Counted from the first letter of the stretch, positions 59,310-62,643 are shown. The stretch: DNA of 64,000 nt from Paracentrotus lividus (GCA_940671915.1 CALNVZ010003434.1:43340868-43404867); one strand, 5' to 3'. Program-made: numbers and translations. Notes: generated by a model from the sequence alone, not told the origin.

Positions 59310-61501
59310 TGGCAGTCTACAATGTAGGCCTACATACATGTACTGTTTGCATGATAATACTTCAAAGCCCTGCCCTCAACAAACACACCCCCCCCAAAAA
59401 AAAAAAATAACAACAACAACAAAGAAATAAAACAAAACAAGTGGATTAGTAAATTACGCGATGCGTAATATATGTCCCCGCCGATAATGTAAAATTCCCA
59501 TTATATCACGATCAGTGCTATCACATAAGGCAAACAGAATCGAAATCGGGTAAAAAATGGCGAAGAAGTAGCATTTTGTAGCCAATGTACAATATACATG
59601 TAAGTATAAATCAAGGTCAAAGGTCAAAGGGGTCAAAAGTCAAAATTCTGTGAAGAAGTTTTGTAGTTCTCACCTAGTGCTATCACATAAAGCAAACAGA
59701 ATCGAAATCGGATGAAAAATGGCGAAGGAGTAGCATTTTGTAGCCAATTAACAATATAGGTCAAAGGTCAAAGGTCAAAATTCTGTGACGAAGTTTTGTA
59801 GTCTTCACCTAGTGCTATCATATAAAGCAAACGGATTCGAAATCGGATGAAAAATGGCGAAGGAATAGCATTTTGTAGCCAATTAACAATATAGGTAAAA
59901 AATAAAGGTCAAAGGTCAAAGGGGTCAAAAGTCAAAATTCCGTGAAGAAGTTTTGTAGCCCTCACCTACATTGTGCTATCATATAAAGCAAACAGAATCG
60001 AAATCAGATGAAAAATGGCGAAGGAGTAGCATTTTGTAGCCAATTAACAATATAGGTCAAAAATCAGGGTCAAAGGTCAAAATTCTGTGAAGAAGTTTGG
60101 TAGCCATCACCTAGTGCTATCATATAAAGCAAACGGAATCAAAATCGGATGAAAAATGGCGAAGGAGTAGCAAATTGAAGATTTTTGGTCACATACGGAC
60201 GCACGGACGGACGGACGGACGGACGGACACACACACACACACACACATACATACATACACACATACACACGTACGGAGCCCGTTTCATAGTCCCCTGCTC
60301 GAACTCGTTCGGCGGGGACAAAAAAAACAAAAAATCTTATGTGCTGAAGTCCGAATAAAAGGCAACATCAACAACAAAAATACAAATGTATCTAGAGCAT
60401 ACAGTCTGTTTTCAAAACTTTTCTAGAAGAAATATGAGAGAAAGAAACTTACTTTCATCTGCCTGTGGTGCTGATAGAATGTCACTGTGTTTCTTCTTCA
60501 CCTCATCTACATTCTTGGAAATCTTGTCAATGTTATTCCTCACCTCTTCCACCTACAAAACACAACACAATTATGTCACAAAACAGAAGCTCATCTTTGA
60601 ATCGGTGCCTTCAACATAATTCAGTAAATATATACATGTAAGAATTTACATTTTCTCATTTTTGGGCAGTTCCACAAAATAATCAACTTCTTTTGTACCT
60701 CTCACCCCTATTGTCAAAGTATCTAATTCACGTTATGAACTAATATACAATGTACTGTAATATAATATGGAAAGCATGGAAATCATTTCAGGAAGCTCCT
60801 GCAAATAGGGGGGAATAATCTTTATGTCCAGTGTTCTGGCAAGCTTTATAAAATTGTGAATTTACATGTAGTGTATTTTTGAATGATCAGTGGGGTGCAA
60901 CACAAAGACTTACGATTGATTTTTTCTTGTTAGCCTCACCATGGACAGGATGCTCCAAAGTTGATGATCTTAATCCTAACCCCAGCCCTAACCCTACTCT
61001 TAATCATTTGGTTTAATTCTCTAAAGAGAATTTTTCTTTTCTGTCATGTTACATCTCTATTTGGTACAGTGTACAGTGTGAACCTACAAGAACAAGTGGA
61101 ATTTGCACAGTGCCTTTATGGAGAGATTCTTCCTAGGTACATTTATCAATATGACGCAATTTCTTTTGTACAAAATGTAAAGTCCCTTGCCAAACAAAGC
61201 AGTAGAAAAAATGTGCCATGTTGATACATGTAGATCCATCTACTGTTCACAAAATTGGCTACGTTGACTCTCTCTTTATGACAAGTGCTGAGCAAATTCG
61301 CTTTATTCATCTGGATACGCTACTCCGTGAGATATCCTACATTTTTATGTATTTAATAATAGCAACCTGATAACAATTTAAGTCTGTTTATTAATCTGCT
61401 AAAAACCTGAAATATACACTGACCTGTTCAAAGAACTCTTCCATGAACTTCTCTGACTCCACATTGACTGCGACCTCCGGCCCCACATCATCTTCCTCAT
61501 T
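7378..61501 (-). CDS. stx1a: Syntaxin-1-like Qa-SNARE gene, exons 2-10 (5' partial)
   Basis: The product is a plasma-membrane t-SNARE that pairs with SNAP-25 and synaptobrevin to drive exocytosis of synaptic and secretory vesicles. Nine coding exons join in phase: 61424-61501, 60453-60552, 27426-27500, 17578-17651, 12941-13049, 12235-12308, 10696-10833, 8787-8897 and 7378-7455. They total 278 codons plus a TAA stop; the family is about 288 residues, so only the short first exon is missing. Domain order is an acidic N-terminus, Habc helices (exons 3-6), a linker (exon 7), a SNARE motif (exons 8-9) and a tail anchor (exon 10). Internal exon sizes match those I recall for vertebrate STX1 genes. 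All junctions are GT-AG. Exon 7 contains a +1 and a -1 shift that would truncate the protein if real. It is closest to the syntaxin 1/2/3 group; assignment to syntaxin 1 rests on overall similarity. Confidence 0.93.
7456..8786 (-). other. stx1a: Syntaxin intron 9
   Basis: This intron runs between exons 9 and 10, with GT at 8785-8786 and AG at 7456-7457. It holds a dispersed repeat at about 8280-8480 related to 42826-43107, and nothing coding that I can support. Confidence 0.8.
8280..8480. repeat. Dispersed MITE-like repeat (copy related to 42826-43107)
   Basis: It shares blocks with 42826-43107: a GGGNTGTTTCACC- or GTTGCACC-type start, TTTGTAA, AATGACTTGAA, AGCTAAAGTTG.AAAATGCA and TTTAGCAACAATTT. 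The shared order shows one family; both copies are diverged. Confidence 0.55.
8787..8897 (-). CDS. stx1a: Syntaxin exon 9 (SNARE motif, C-terminal half)
   Basis: This exon has 111 nt, phase 0 on both sides. The acceptor is CCAACCAG and the donor CGG|GTAAGT. It encodes [20 protein letters not shown] and [17 protein letters not shown]. This is the membrane-proximal half of the SNARE helix and the basic juxtamembrane linker (KARR, continuing KK on the next exon) that contacts acidic lipids. The family-typical hydrophobic heptad pattern is intact. Confidence 0.97.
9203..9781. repeat. (TA)n tracts flanking two copies of a 190-bp unit
   Basis: Long TA tracts lie at about 9210-9257, 9452-9520, 9691-9730 and 9757-9781. 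Between them are two related units (9258-9451 and 9518-9690). Both start CTTACTAAAA, share TTAGCGACTTTCTATAG and CCCCTTAACGCC, and end AAGGACGAAAAA. Copies differ by many single-base indels. The layout suggests tandem duplication of a unit with its TA flank, or two insertions into TA DNA. Confidence 0.75.
9917..9955 (-). pseudogene. Older diverged copy of exon 8 3' end
   Basis: GCTTTCCATTAACATAGCCA resembles GCTTTCCACTAACATCGCCA of exon 8. Nearby ACTAAACATAGAAAA and TATGGTCTTTATAAAC also match words found at 10640-10675. It has no intact donor. Confidence 0.5.
10101..10363 (-). mobile_element. tRNA-derived SINE
   Basis: The minus-strand head at 10291-10363 has a tRNA layout. It shows a D-arm GGCTCAGTGGATAGAAGAGC, an anticodon loop CTCATAA (CAT, Met-like) and a T-arm GGGTTCGAGCCC. 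It lacks a good acceptor stem. An unrelated body follows (10140-10290, with GTTGCTGCTTCCTTG). The 3' end is a TTTTCA-type repeat at 10101-10135. A tRNA head, a body and a short repeat tail are the hallmarks of a SINE with an RNA polymerase III promoter. Confidence 0.8.
10532..10594 (-). pseudogene. Partial duplicate of syntaxin exon 8 3' end with donor
   Basis: This is a near-identical copy of 10681-10742. On the minus strand it encodes [16 protein letters not shown], with M changed to K by one base, followed by GTAAGAAATG as in the real exon. A TTAACTTTAG acceptor-like word lies just upstream and would give an in-phase 51-nt exon. A 17-residue insertion would disturb the SNARE heptad register, so a non-functional duplicate is the first guess. 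Confidence 0.85.
10696..10833 (-). CDS. stx1a: Syntaxin exon 8 (SNARE motif, N-terminal half to zero layer)
   Basis: This exon has 138 nt, phase 0 on both sides. The acceptor is GATTTAG and the donor CAG|GTAAGA. It encodes 46 residues beginning [20 protein letters not shown] and ending [12 protein letters not shown]. The final Q corresponds to the ionic zero-layer glutamine of Qa-SNAREs (Q226 in mammalian syntaxin 1A), so the exon junction falls at the centre of the SNARE helix. The last 48 nt plus donor are copied at 10532-10594. Confidence 0.97.
10939..11045. repeat. TTGGTCTAAT repeat family, copy 2 (partial)
   Basis: It shares TTTATATCCACTTGGTC, GTTGGCCCAATTCTCTGA, CATTTGGTTTACTAACAATT and TTGGTCTAAT with the copies at 2108 and 61637. 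Only the left half is present before the minisatellite begins. Confidence 0.6.
11086..12070. repeat. Minisatellite of about 60-bp units resembling the exon 7 splice donor region
   Basis: About 16 degenerate units each contain ACTGAGGGGATGTTGGATAA, CCAAAATGTCTTTTTTACCC and CAGTTTGGTGACC followed by a run of C. On the minus strand each unit reads GGGGTAAAAAAGACATTTTG and so on, close to the start of intron 7 (GGGGTAAGAAATATATTTGG, TCATCCAAGGGGAGTGGGG, TCACCAAGC). It probably arose by amplification of that donor segment. Length variation in C, T and A runs is high. Open frames across it are repeats, not genes. Confidence 0.85.
12235..12308 (-). CDS. stx1a: Syntaxin exon 7 (linker), with two single-base frame discrepancies
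   Basis: This exon has 74 nt, phase 1 in and 0 out by family comparison. The acceptor is TTCTCAG and the donor GGG|GTAAGA. The expected reading is [18 protein letters not shown] then PAIFTSG. In the given bases an extra T follows CCGG (minus strand), making an in-frame TAA after two codons. A base also appears missing in the C run before AGCAATC. The two changes cancel, so length stays 74. Both fall in short homopolymer contexts, which suggests assembly or read errors. A true pseudogene is less likely because all other exons are intact. Intron 7 next to it is a large minisatellite. Confidence 0.85.
12309..12940 (-). other. stx1a: Syntaxin intron 6
   Basis: This is a 632-bp intron with GT at 12939-12940 and AG at 12309-12310. 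It contains a CCCCTGG inverted pair around 12390-12465 (TACCCCCTGGACAATTAC and its partial complement) and a poly(A)/poly(T) stretch near 12675. Nothing coding was seen. Confidence 0.8.
12941..13049 (-). CDS. stx1a: Syntaxin exon 6 (Habc helix Hc)
   Basis: This exon has 109 nt, with phase 0 in and phase 1 out. The acceptor is CCCAACAG and the donor is A|GTAAGT. It encodes [20 protein letters not shown] and [16 protein letters not shown]. The HSxLSxKFVEVM and [15 protein letters not shown] blocks are among the most conserved in syntaxin 1. The first part of the exon, with its acceptor, has a diverged copy at 13168-13206 in intron 5. Confidence 0.96.
13168..13206 (-). pseudogene. Partial duplicate of syntaxin exon 6 5' end with acceptor
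   Basis: The minus strand reads CTTGCAG followed by codons for [13 protein letters not shown], against [12 protein letters not shown] in the true exon at 13049. Flanking intron words are also shared. GAG|GTAATG inside the copy is donor-like and would define a 30-nt in-phase micro-exon. No transcript evidence is available, so I call it a decayed duplicate. Confidence 0.75.
13787..14076. mobile_element. MITE with CTTAGGGTRGTATCTCA ends
   Basis: The left end CTTAGGGTAGTATCTCATTT and right end GAAGTGAGATACCACCCTAAG are inverted repeats. The interior is rich in GAGACGTCTC self-complementary words and CTCAAAGTAGT repeats. It is 290 bp and non-coding. Confidence 0.8.
15095..15116. repeat. 22-bp perfect palindrome
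   Basis: TAAGCATACC is followed directly by TAGGTATGCTTA, a perfect inverted repeat without spacer. It lies in a unique-looking part of intron 5. It could be a protein-binding site or a cruciform-prone remnant; nothing nearby decides. Confidence 0.7.
15545..17225. repeat. Two diverged copies of an intron segment (15545-15690 and 17095-17225)
   Basis: Both share CAATTCAGCT or CAATTCAACT, TCATATT, GGGCATT, GCAGTGGAC, ATA.TTCTT.CTAAAT and AAAGCTCA in the same order. This is an old duplication inside intron 5, with the intervening DNA unrelated. Confidence 0.5.
17264..17549. mobile_element. MITE beside exon 5 donor
   Basis: Left arm TTCTCAAAAGCCGCCTAACT and right arm AGTTAGGCGGCTTTTGAGAA are inverted. 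A second inverted block, GGCTGGCTAAAAGGGAATC, pairs with GATTCCCTTTTAGCCAGCC. The arms are about 75 bp with gaps. The right end is about 28 bp from the exon 5 splice donor at 17577. Confidence 0.85.
17578..17651 (-). CDS. stx1a: Syntaxin exon 5 (Habc helix Hb end to Hc)
   Basis: This exon has 74 nt, with phase 1 in and phase 0 out. It is preceded by TTTTTTCAG and followed by GTAAGA. It encodes [19 protein letters not shown] followed by IRKTQ, after a methionine codon completed across the junction. The IEQ(x)IEQEE and SADxRIRKTQ blocks fit syntaxin 1. An inverted-repeat MITE (17264-17549) lies within about 30 bp of this donor. Confidence 0.94.
20094..22165. mobile_element. 2.07-kb fold-back DNA element, GGGTCATTCC ends, TAAG flanks
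   Basis: Long inverted arms (about 20094-20475 and 21800-22165) align over more than 300 bp: GGGTCATTCCA, CAGAATTCGCTCAAATTT, GTAAACGGTCCGT, GGTGTGACCTTC, CAATGCGCCTGAACTGGTGG, TGACCTTTGACCTTTCC. TAAG occurs at both outer junctions and may be a 4-bp target duplication. No transposase frame was seen, so it is non-autonomous. Another palindromic element (21116-21785) sits inside it. Confidence 0.85.
21116..21785. mobile_element. Nested palindromic element, ATTGTCAGTATAATATTAAC ends
   Basis: The left arm runs from ATTGTCAGTATAATATTAAC to about 21310. Its inverted copy is at about 21590-21785 and ends GTTAATATTATACTGACAAT. Internal shared words are TAAATATCTAGGATGATATT, GTAATTTACAAA and TTGGTAATGTGTGTACAAG. 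It has no transposase and lies wholly inside 20094-22165. Confidence 0.8.
22310..23400. repeat. Tandem satellite of about 185 bp, six degenerate units
   Basis: Each unit contains ACTCGATAYGACCATAGAGA, GATTGATAGCTGAACAGATT, GTCATATCAATGGGCAATAT, AAGATGATGGGATAG and TTCAAATTTTGAATATTGC. Units start near 22315, 22505, 22685, 23020, 23207 and 23365. The third unit carries a palindromic insertion (22770-22921). Confidence 0.8.
22770..22921. mobile_element. Double-palindrome insertion inside the 185-bp satellite
   Basis: CCAGAAGGGCGCTATTA and TTGAGAATCAGAGGGGCGC on the left are matched by inverted copies (AGCGCCCTTCTGGTTCTCAA, AACGCCCTTCTGGCTCTCAA) on the right. It is made of two forward and two reverse copies of a 35-40-bp unit. 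Satellite sequence resumes on both sides. Confidence 0.7.
25505..25738. mobile_element. MITE with TACTGTA ends and CG-rich interior
   Basis: The ends TACTGTATTCGC and its counterpart near CGCGAATATTTCCACGTTTACAGTA are inverted and imperfect. The interior has repeated TTCGCGC and AAATTCGCGC words. Similar TACTGTAAA..TTCGCG elements are widespread in marine invertebrates. It interrupts the first unit of the 210-bp tandem repeat. Confidence 0.65.
25745..26250. repeat. Tandem repeat, about 210-bp period, three units
   Basis: Units begin near 25751, 25959 and 26170 with CTTTCTTGG or CTTTATTGG, then GCAATATTTG, a TTACA word, GTTCACAGAATTTCTA, TTGCATTTC and CCTCCGCCCCCAAA. The third unit is the most diverged. 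Confidence 0.7.
27030..27430 (-). repeat. Tandem copies of exon 4 donor region (period about 115 bp)
   Basis: Four units contain CAGAAGTTATT, AAACATGAAAAGAAAGATTG and TTTTGCTTACTCTTTAACTT on the plus strand. The fourth (27380-27430) is the real exon 4 end with its donor. The copy at 27236-27330 still holds 21 nt of exon (GTCAGAGCAAAGTTAAAGA) but its donor GT is AT. The copies at 27150-27215 and 27040-27105 keep a GTAA donor with less exon. It is clearly a tandem duplication across the exon-intron boundary. Confidence 0.9.
27426..27500 (-). CDS. stx1a: Syntaxin exon 4 (Habc helix Hb, first part)
   Basis: This exon has 75 nt, with phase 1 in and phase 1 out. The acceptor is ATTGCAG and the donor is AAAGA|GTAAGC. 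It encodes [20 protein letters not shown] then AKLK, after a lysine completed across the junction. The [21 protein letters not shown] block is diagnostic of the syntaxin 1/2/3 group. The 3' end of this exon, its donor and about 60 bp of intron are repeated three more times just downstream, at 27040-27360. Confidence 0.96.
28728..28996. mobile_element. MITE with TCGTCCCTGTTTTCAC ends, TA flanks
   Basis: Left TCGTCCCTGTTTTCACGAAG and right CTTGGTGAAAACAGGGACGA are inverted, with TA on each side (28726-28727, 28997-28998). It is 269 bp. Ends and target fit a non-autonomous Tc1/mariner-type element. Confidence 0.8.
31220..32510. repeat. Hairpin-type minisatellite, TATCTTAGGAAGATA units
   Basis: Repeated units of about 35-50 bp contain ATTACTATCTTAGGAAGATA followed by AAAATAT or GAAATAT and a CATTACT word. 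Each unit core (TATCTT..AAGATA) is self-complementary. The array is interrupted by an insertion at 31441-32033. Confidence 0.7.
31441..32033. mobile_element. TTAA-flanked MITE inside the minisatellite
   Basis: The left end AGGAGAATTGCCCC follows TTAA (31437-31440). The right end GGGGATAATTCCCCTT precedes TTAA (32034-32037). TTAA target duplications are typical of piggyBac and Kolobok families. Minisatellite units continue on both sides. It is 593 bp with no transposase. Confidence 0.65.
33587..33613. repeat. 27-bp hairpin (12-bp arms)
   Basis: CACGTGGCATGA and TCATGCCATGTG are complementary with one mismatch around a 3-nt loop. The role is unknown. The left arm starts with a CACGTG E-box word. 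Confidence 0.5.
34850..36205. mobile_element. Fold-back mariner-type element, TA flanks
   Basis: The left end CAGGGTGTATCAATAAAAAC and right end GTTTTTATTGATACGCACTG are inverted, flanked by TA (34848-34849, 36206-36207). The arms stay similar for about 250 bp, through words such as AGTCTGATGATC and CAAGCCTTTTTTGAGC. The interior has TGATTGAT and ATCA simple repeats. It is 1,356 bp with no transposase frame. Confidence 0.8.
37085..37539. mobile_element. TTAA-flanked MITE, AGGGAT ends
   Basis: TTAA then AGGGATGTAGTAAC on the left; GTTACCCTATCCCT then TTAA on the right. The inverted ends are short. It is probably a TTAA-targeting non-autonomous element of about 455 bp. Confidence 0.6.
38210..38382. 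mobile_element. Near-perfect palindromic MITE, GGTACCTTACCAAAAGAT ends
   Basis: Left GGTACCTTACCAAAAGATAA and right TTATCTTTTGGTAAGGTACC are inverted. The pairing continues through GCGTGAACACCGC and GCGGCGTTCACGC, so arms reach about 65 bp around a short loop. The DNA would form a long hairpin. Confidence 0.8.
38929..39372. mobile_element. Mariner-type MITE, copy A (CAGTCTGTGTCAAAT ends)
   Basis: Ends CAGTCTGTGTCAAATAAAAT and TTAACACAGACTG are inverted and flanked by TA. The 444-bp body (including GGCCATAAAGTGCGCAAT and TTTCGCACGCCGTCCCATGC) matches 45809-47319 throughout. It gives the uninterrupted form of that copy. Confidence 0.85.
41609..42008. mobile_element. MITE with perfect 15-bp TGTCCACATCAGCCC ends
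   Basis: TGTCCACATCAGCCC at 41609-41623 and its exact complement at 41994-42008 bound a 400-bp non-coding element. Another partial CCACATCAGCC word at 41518 may belong to a related fragment. The target duplication is unclear. Confidence 0.65.
42826..43107. repeat. Dispersed MITE-like repeat (related to 8280-8480)
   Basis: The ends GGGGGTGTTGCACCAAG and GTTCGTAAAGTGTTTCATAG are partly inverted in the style of GTGTTTCATAAAGC MITEs. The interior shares AGCTAAAGTTGGAAAATGCA and TTTTAGCAACAATTTGATTG with 8280-8480. Confidence 0.6.
45856..46920 (+). mobile_element. Mariner-like element (CAGTGCGTCCCAGAAAAAAG ends) nested in copy B
   Basis: Ends CAGTGCGTCCCAGAAAAAAG and CTTTTTTCTGGGACGCACTG are perfect inverted repeats, continuing through GTATACCCAACTTTGAGGG. 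TA flanks both sides, and copy A shows a single TA at the empty site. Subterminal repeats further in also match (AATTCATAAATCATGTGACC against GGTCACATGATTTATGAATT). The 1,065-bp element keeps a decayed transposase fragment and is too short to be complete. Confidence 0.9.
46482..46690 (+). pseudogene. Mariner/Tc1 transposase fragment
   Basis: The plus frame reads [20 protein letters not shown] and [34 protein letters not shown] corresponds to the QQDGAPAH box of Tc1/mariner transposases, which carries the second catalytic aspartate. Upstream and downstream domains are missing or shifted (46114-46326 may be a remnant), so it is inactive. Confidence 0.7.
48540..48781. mobile_element. TTAA-flanked MITE, CTCTTTGCCTGCCA ends
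   Basis: TTAA then CTCTTTGCCTGCCA on the left; TGGCGGGCAAAGAG then TTAA on the right. It is 242 bp, non-coding, with TTAA target duplication. Confidence 0.8.
49451..49545. repeat. (TAA)n microsatellite
   Basis: About 30 TAA/ATA units with few interruptions. The translated frame is a poly-isoleucine artefact. Confidence 0.9.
51028..51084. repeat. Poly(A) run of more than 50 bases
   Basis: The near-pure A run follows AAACAAAAAC. It could be a processed-insert tail, but no gene-like body lies upstream. A 25-bp inverted pair (TTTCCCAATCTACAATTAAA at 51106 and its complement near 51190) follows. Confidence 0.8.
51760..51835 (-). tRNA. tRNA-Thr(AGT)-like sequence, probably pseudogene or SINE head
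   Basis: The minus strand is 76 nt with D-arm TAGCTCAGCTGGTAGAGCA, anticodon stem CCTGA/CCAGG and loop CTAGTAA (anticodon AGT). The T-arm CTGGTCGAATCC lacks one loop base and has a stem mismatch. The acceptor stem pairs only partly (GGGTTTA against TATCCC). A and B boxes of a Pol III promoter are recognisable. Degeneration argues for a pseudogene. Confidence 0.6.
53044..53355. mobile_element. TTAA-flanked MITE, AGGGGAAGTTCACCCTGG ends
   Basis: AGGGGAAGTTCACCCTGG and its counterpart CCAGGGTGAACTTCCCCT are inverted. TTAA occurs at 53040-53043 and 53356-53359. The arms extend inward through TTATTGGTCTTAAAAAAT for about 55 bp. It is 312 bp. Confidence 0.85.
53510..53660. promoter_or_regulatory. 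CpG-richer patch with a CRE (TGACGTCA), possible enhancer or promoter
   Basis: CpG words (CCGCTCGGCGTGCGG, GCGCGCGC) stand out against the AT-rich surroundings. A perfect CREB-type palindrome TGACGTCA lies at 53560-53567 and an E-box-like CAGCTG near 53593. No inverted ends were found, so it does not look like a MITE. A regulatory role is inference only. Confidence 0.3.
54520..56180 (+). mobile_element. 5'-truncated non-LTR (CR1/L2-like) retrotransposon
   Basis: A degraded reverse-transcriptase region (54532-55722) is followed by a 3' UTR with AGCCCTTCGGCTGTCATTCA and a terminal ATTGA-type repeat (56153-56180) instead of poly(A), as in CR1/L2-like elements. No endonuclease domain is present, so it is 5'-truncated. 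Confidence 0.85.
54532..55722 (+). pseudogene. Reverse transcriptase remnant with frameshifts
   Basis: Frame pieces in order: [20 protein letters not shown] with [16 protein letters not shown] and [18 protein letters not shown] (54544-54760); [20 protein letters not shown] (to about 54950); NNAGVPQ and PILF near 55050-55090; the catalytic YVDD box (55140-55151) with [17 protein letters not shown]; and the thumb-like [15 protein letters not shown] and [11 protein letters not shown] (to 55725). Each is standard for LINE reverse transcriptase. At least three frame changes make it inactive. Confidence 0.9.
56927..57180. mobile_element. MITE with GGCCTGAATTCACAAAGG ends
   Basis: Left GGCCTGAATTCACAAAGG and right CCTTTGTGAATTCCGGCC are inverted with small differences. 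A second pair GGATTCTGCAAAA/TTTTGCAGAATCC follows. AAT at both outer junctions may be a target duplication. The interior contains repeated GTGGATCC words. Confidence 0.75.
58085..58952. mobile_element. Long-arm fold-back element, CCAAGTGAGTCAGAAAA ends, TA flanks
   Basis: The ends CCAAGTGAGTCAGAAAA and TTTTTCTGACTCACTCGG are inverted, with TA outside. The arms remain similar for about 350 bp each (ACACTAGACACCTAGA, ACATGTTCACAAACAATG with partner, GTGTGCTCA). It is 868 bp and largely a hairpin, without coding. Confidence 0.8.
59278..59308. repeat. Poly(T) run of about 30 bases
   Basis: A near-pure T tract. Similar tracts occur at 39968-39999 and 43830-43854. No gene body is attached. Confidence 0.8.
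59472..60320. mobile_element. Element with TGTCCCCGCCGA ends, internal 140-bp tandem repeat and ACGG repeat
   Basis: Perfect 12-bp inverted ends TGTCCCCGCCGA and TCGGCGGGGACA bound 849 bp. Inside are five copies of a 135-150-bp unit (ATAAAGCAAACRGAATCGAA, ATGGCGAAGGAGTAGCATTT, TGTGAAGAAGTTTTGTAG). Most unit boundaries carry one or more AGGTCAAAGGTCA words. An ACGG repeat (60197-60228) and an AC/AT repeat follow. No transposase is present. It lies about 130 bp downstream of exon 3 in transcription order. Confidence 0.8.
60453..60552 (-). CDS. stx1a: Syntaxin exon 3 (Habc helix Ha)
   Basis: This exon has 100 nt and ends in phase 1. The acceptor is TTTTGTAG and the donor is A|GTAAGT. It encodes [20 protein letters not shown] followed by [13 protein letters not shown]. 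This is helix Ha of the autoinhibitory three-helix Habc domain, with the conserved KKKHSxILSAP segment. It is separated from exon 4 by the window's giant intron of about 33 kb. Confidence 0.95.
60553..61423 (-). other. stx1a: Syntaxin intron 2
   Basis: This is an 871-bp intron with GT at 61422-61423 and AG at 60553-60554. It has a short CTAACC-type repeat near 60970-61000. Nothing coding was seen. Confidence 0.85.
61424..61501 (-). CDS. stx1a: Syntaxin exon 2 (N-terminal acidic segment, start of Habc)
   Basis: This exon has 78 nt and phase 0 on both sides. It is preceded by acceptor TTTCAG and followed by donor GTCAGT. It encodes 26 residues that begin [10 protein letters not shown] and end KFMEEFFEQ. 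The acidic run followed by the FMEEFFEQ block is the characteristic lead-in to helix Ha in syntaxin 1. The first residues, normally an MKDR- or MRDR-like start on a separate tiny exon, were searched for from 61502 to 64000 and not found. Confidence 0.92.
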
Positions 61502-61684
61502 CTGAAATCAAAAAGACAAAATGATTATATACATGTGTAGTACATGTACATGTACATACATGTACAATGTAGCTGCCTAATATATCCACCAACCCTATAC
61601 ACTTACATTTACATGTAGTGTGAGCCTGGGTTCACAGGTTTATATCTACTTGGTCTAACAGCAGTTGGCCCAATTATCTCATTA

Positions 61685-62643
61685 GGTGGATTCACACCTG
61701 CCCGATCGGCAAAAATACCCGTAAATTACGGGAACTTTTCCAACCACCAAATTACGCGTAATTTGTTTTGCATGTTCACACCTGCCCGAACCGTCTTTTT
61801 CGGGAAAAATACCCGAAGTTATAAACAAGGGAAGAAATAGAAAAAACAAAGAAATACATAAGAAAAGCGGGGAAAGAAGGAAAAACAAATAAATACATAA
61901 GGAACGAAAAGAAAGAAGGAAAAACAAAGAAATACATAAGAAAAGCGGGGAAAGACGGAAAAACAAAGAAATACATAAGGAACGAAAGAAAGAAGGAAAA
62001 AAAAACAAAGAAATACATAAGAAAAGCGGGGAAAGAAGGAAAAACAAAGAACTACATAAGGAAAGAGATGAAAGAAGGAAAACAAAGAAATACACAAGGA
62101 AAGAGAAGAAAGAAGGAAAAACAAAGAAATACATAAGGAAAGAGCAAAAAAGAAGGAAAAACAAGGAAATACATAAGAAAAGCGGGGAAAGAAGGAAAAA
62201 CAAAGAAATACATAAGGAATGAGAAGAAAGAAGGAAAACAAAGAAATACATAAGGAAAGAGAAGAAAGAAGGAAAAACAAAGAAATACCTAAGGAAAGAG
62301 AAGAGAGAAGGAAAAACAAAGAAATACATAAGGAAAGCGGGGAAAGAAGGAAAAACAAAGAAATACATAAGGAATGAGAAGAAAGAAGGAAAAACAAAGA
62401 AATACATAAGAAAAATAGAAAGTTCCCGTAATTTATGTTCACACTACAAAAGTTCCCACGACCTTGGCGAAACTACGCGTAGTTTTGACAAAGTACCTAC
62501 TAATTTACGGGAATTTATCTTCGGGAATATTACGCGTAATTTGGTTTCACACTTGCAAAATTACGCGTAGTTTGTGATCGGGGTAAAAATACCCGATCAG
62601 AGATTACGGGAACTTTTCCAGATCGGGCAGGTGTGAATCCACC
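61685..62643. mobile_element. MITE with GGTGGATTCACACCTGCCCG ends and an internal minisatellite
   Basis: Left GGTGGATTCACACCTGCCCG and right CGGGCAGGTGTGAATCCACC are perfect inverted repeats, with TA on both sides (61683-61684, 62644-62645). Subterminal parts contain many ATTACGCGTAAT palindromes and ACGGGAACTTTTCC words on both arms. The centre is a purine-rich tandem array. Confidence 0.9.
61835..62425. repeat. Purine-rich 39-bp minisatellite, about 15 copies
   Basis: The unit reads approximately GAAATACATAAGAAAAGCGG, GGAAAGAAGG, AAAAACAAA, with a variant carrying GGAAAGAGAA in place of GAAAAGCGGGG. Variants partly alternate. The frames across it (Phe/Ser/Leu-rich on the minus strand) are artefacts of the repeat. 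Confidence 0.9.

Larger units (their letters stand above)
27501..60452 (-). other. stx1a: Syntaxin intron 3 (about 33 kb)
   Basis: This intron has GT at 60451-60452 and AG at 27501-27502. It is a mosaic of transposable elements and simple repeats, listed separately. Stretches such as 29000-31200, 32520-34800, 36210-37080, 39400-41600, 43120-45800, 47330-48530, 49850-53000 and 54000-54500 contain short frames and microsatellites but nothing I can assign to a host gene. A CpG-richer patch with a CRE word lies at 53510-53660. Confidence 0.8.

Noticed and set aside
60175..60426. Frame with Thr/His repeats, and a possible CRISPR-like array
   Set aside because: It is ACGG and AC simple repeats within a transposable element. 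Repeats without unique spacers are not CRISPR, and the DNA is eukaryotic.
61682..62442. 241- and 207-residue Phe/Leu/Ser-rich minus-strand frames resembling a membrane protein
   Set aside because: They are a read-through of the 39-bp purine-rich minisatellite inside a MITE. Hydrophobicity comes from CTT/TTC codons.
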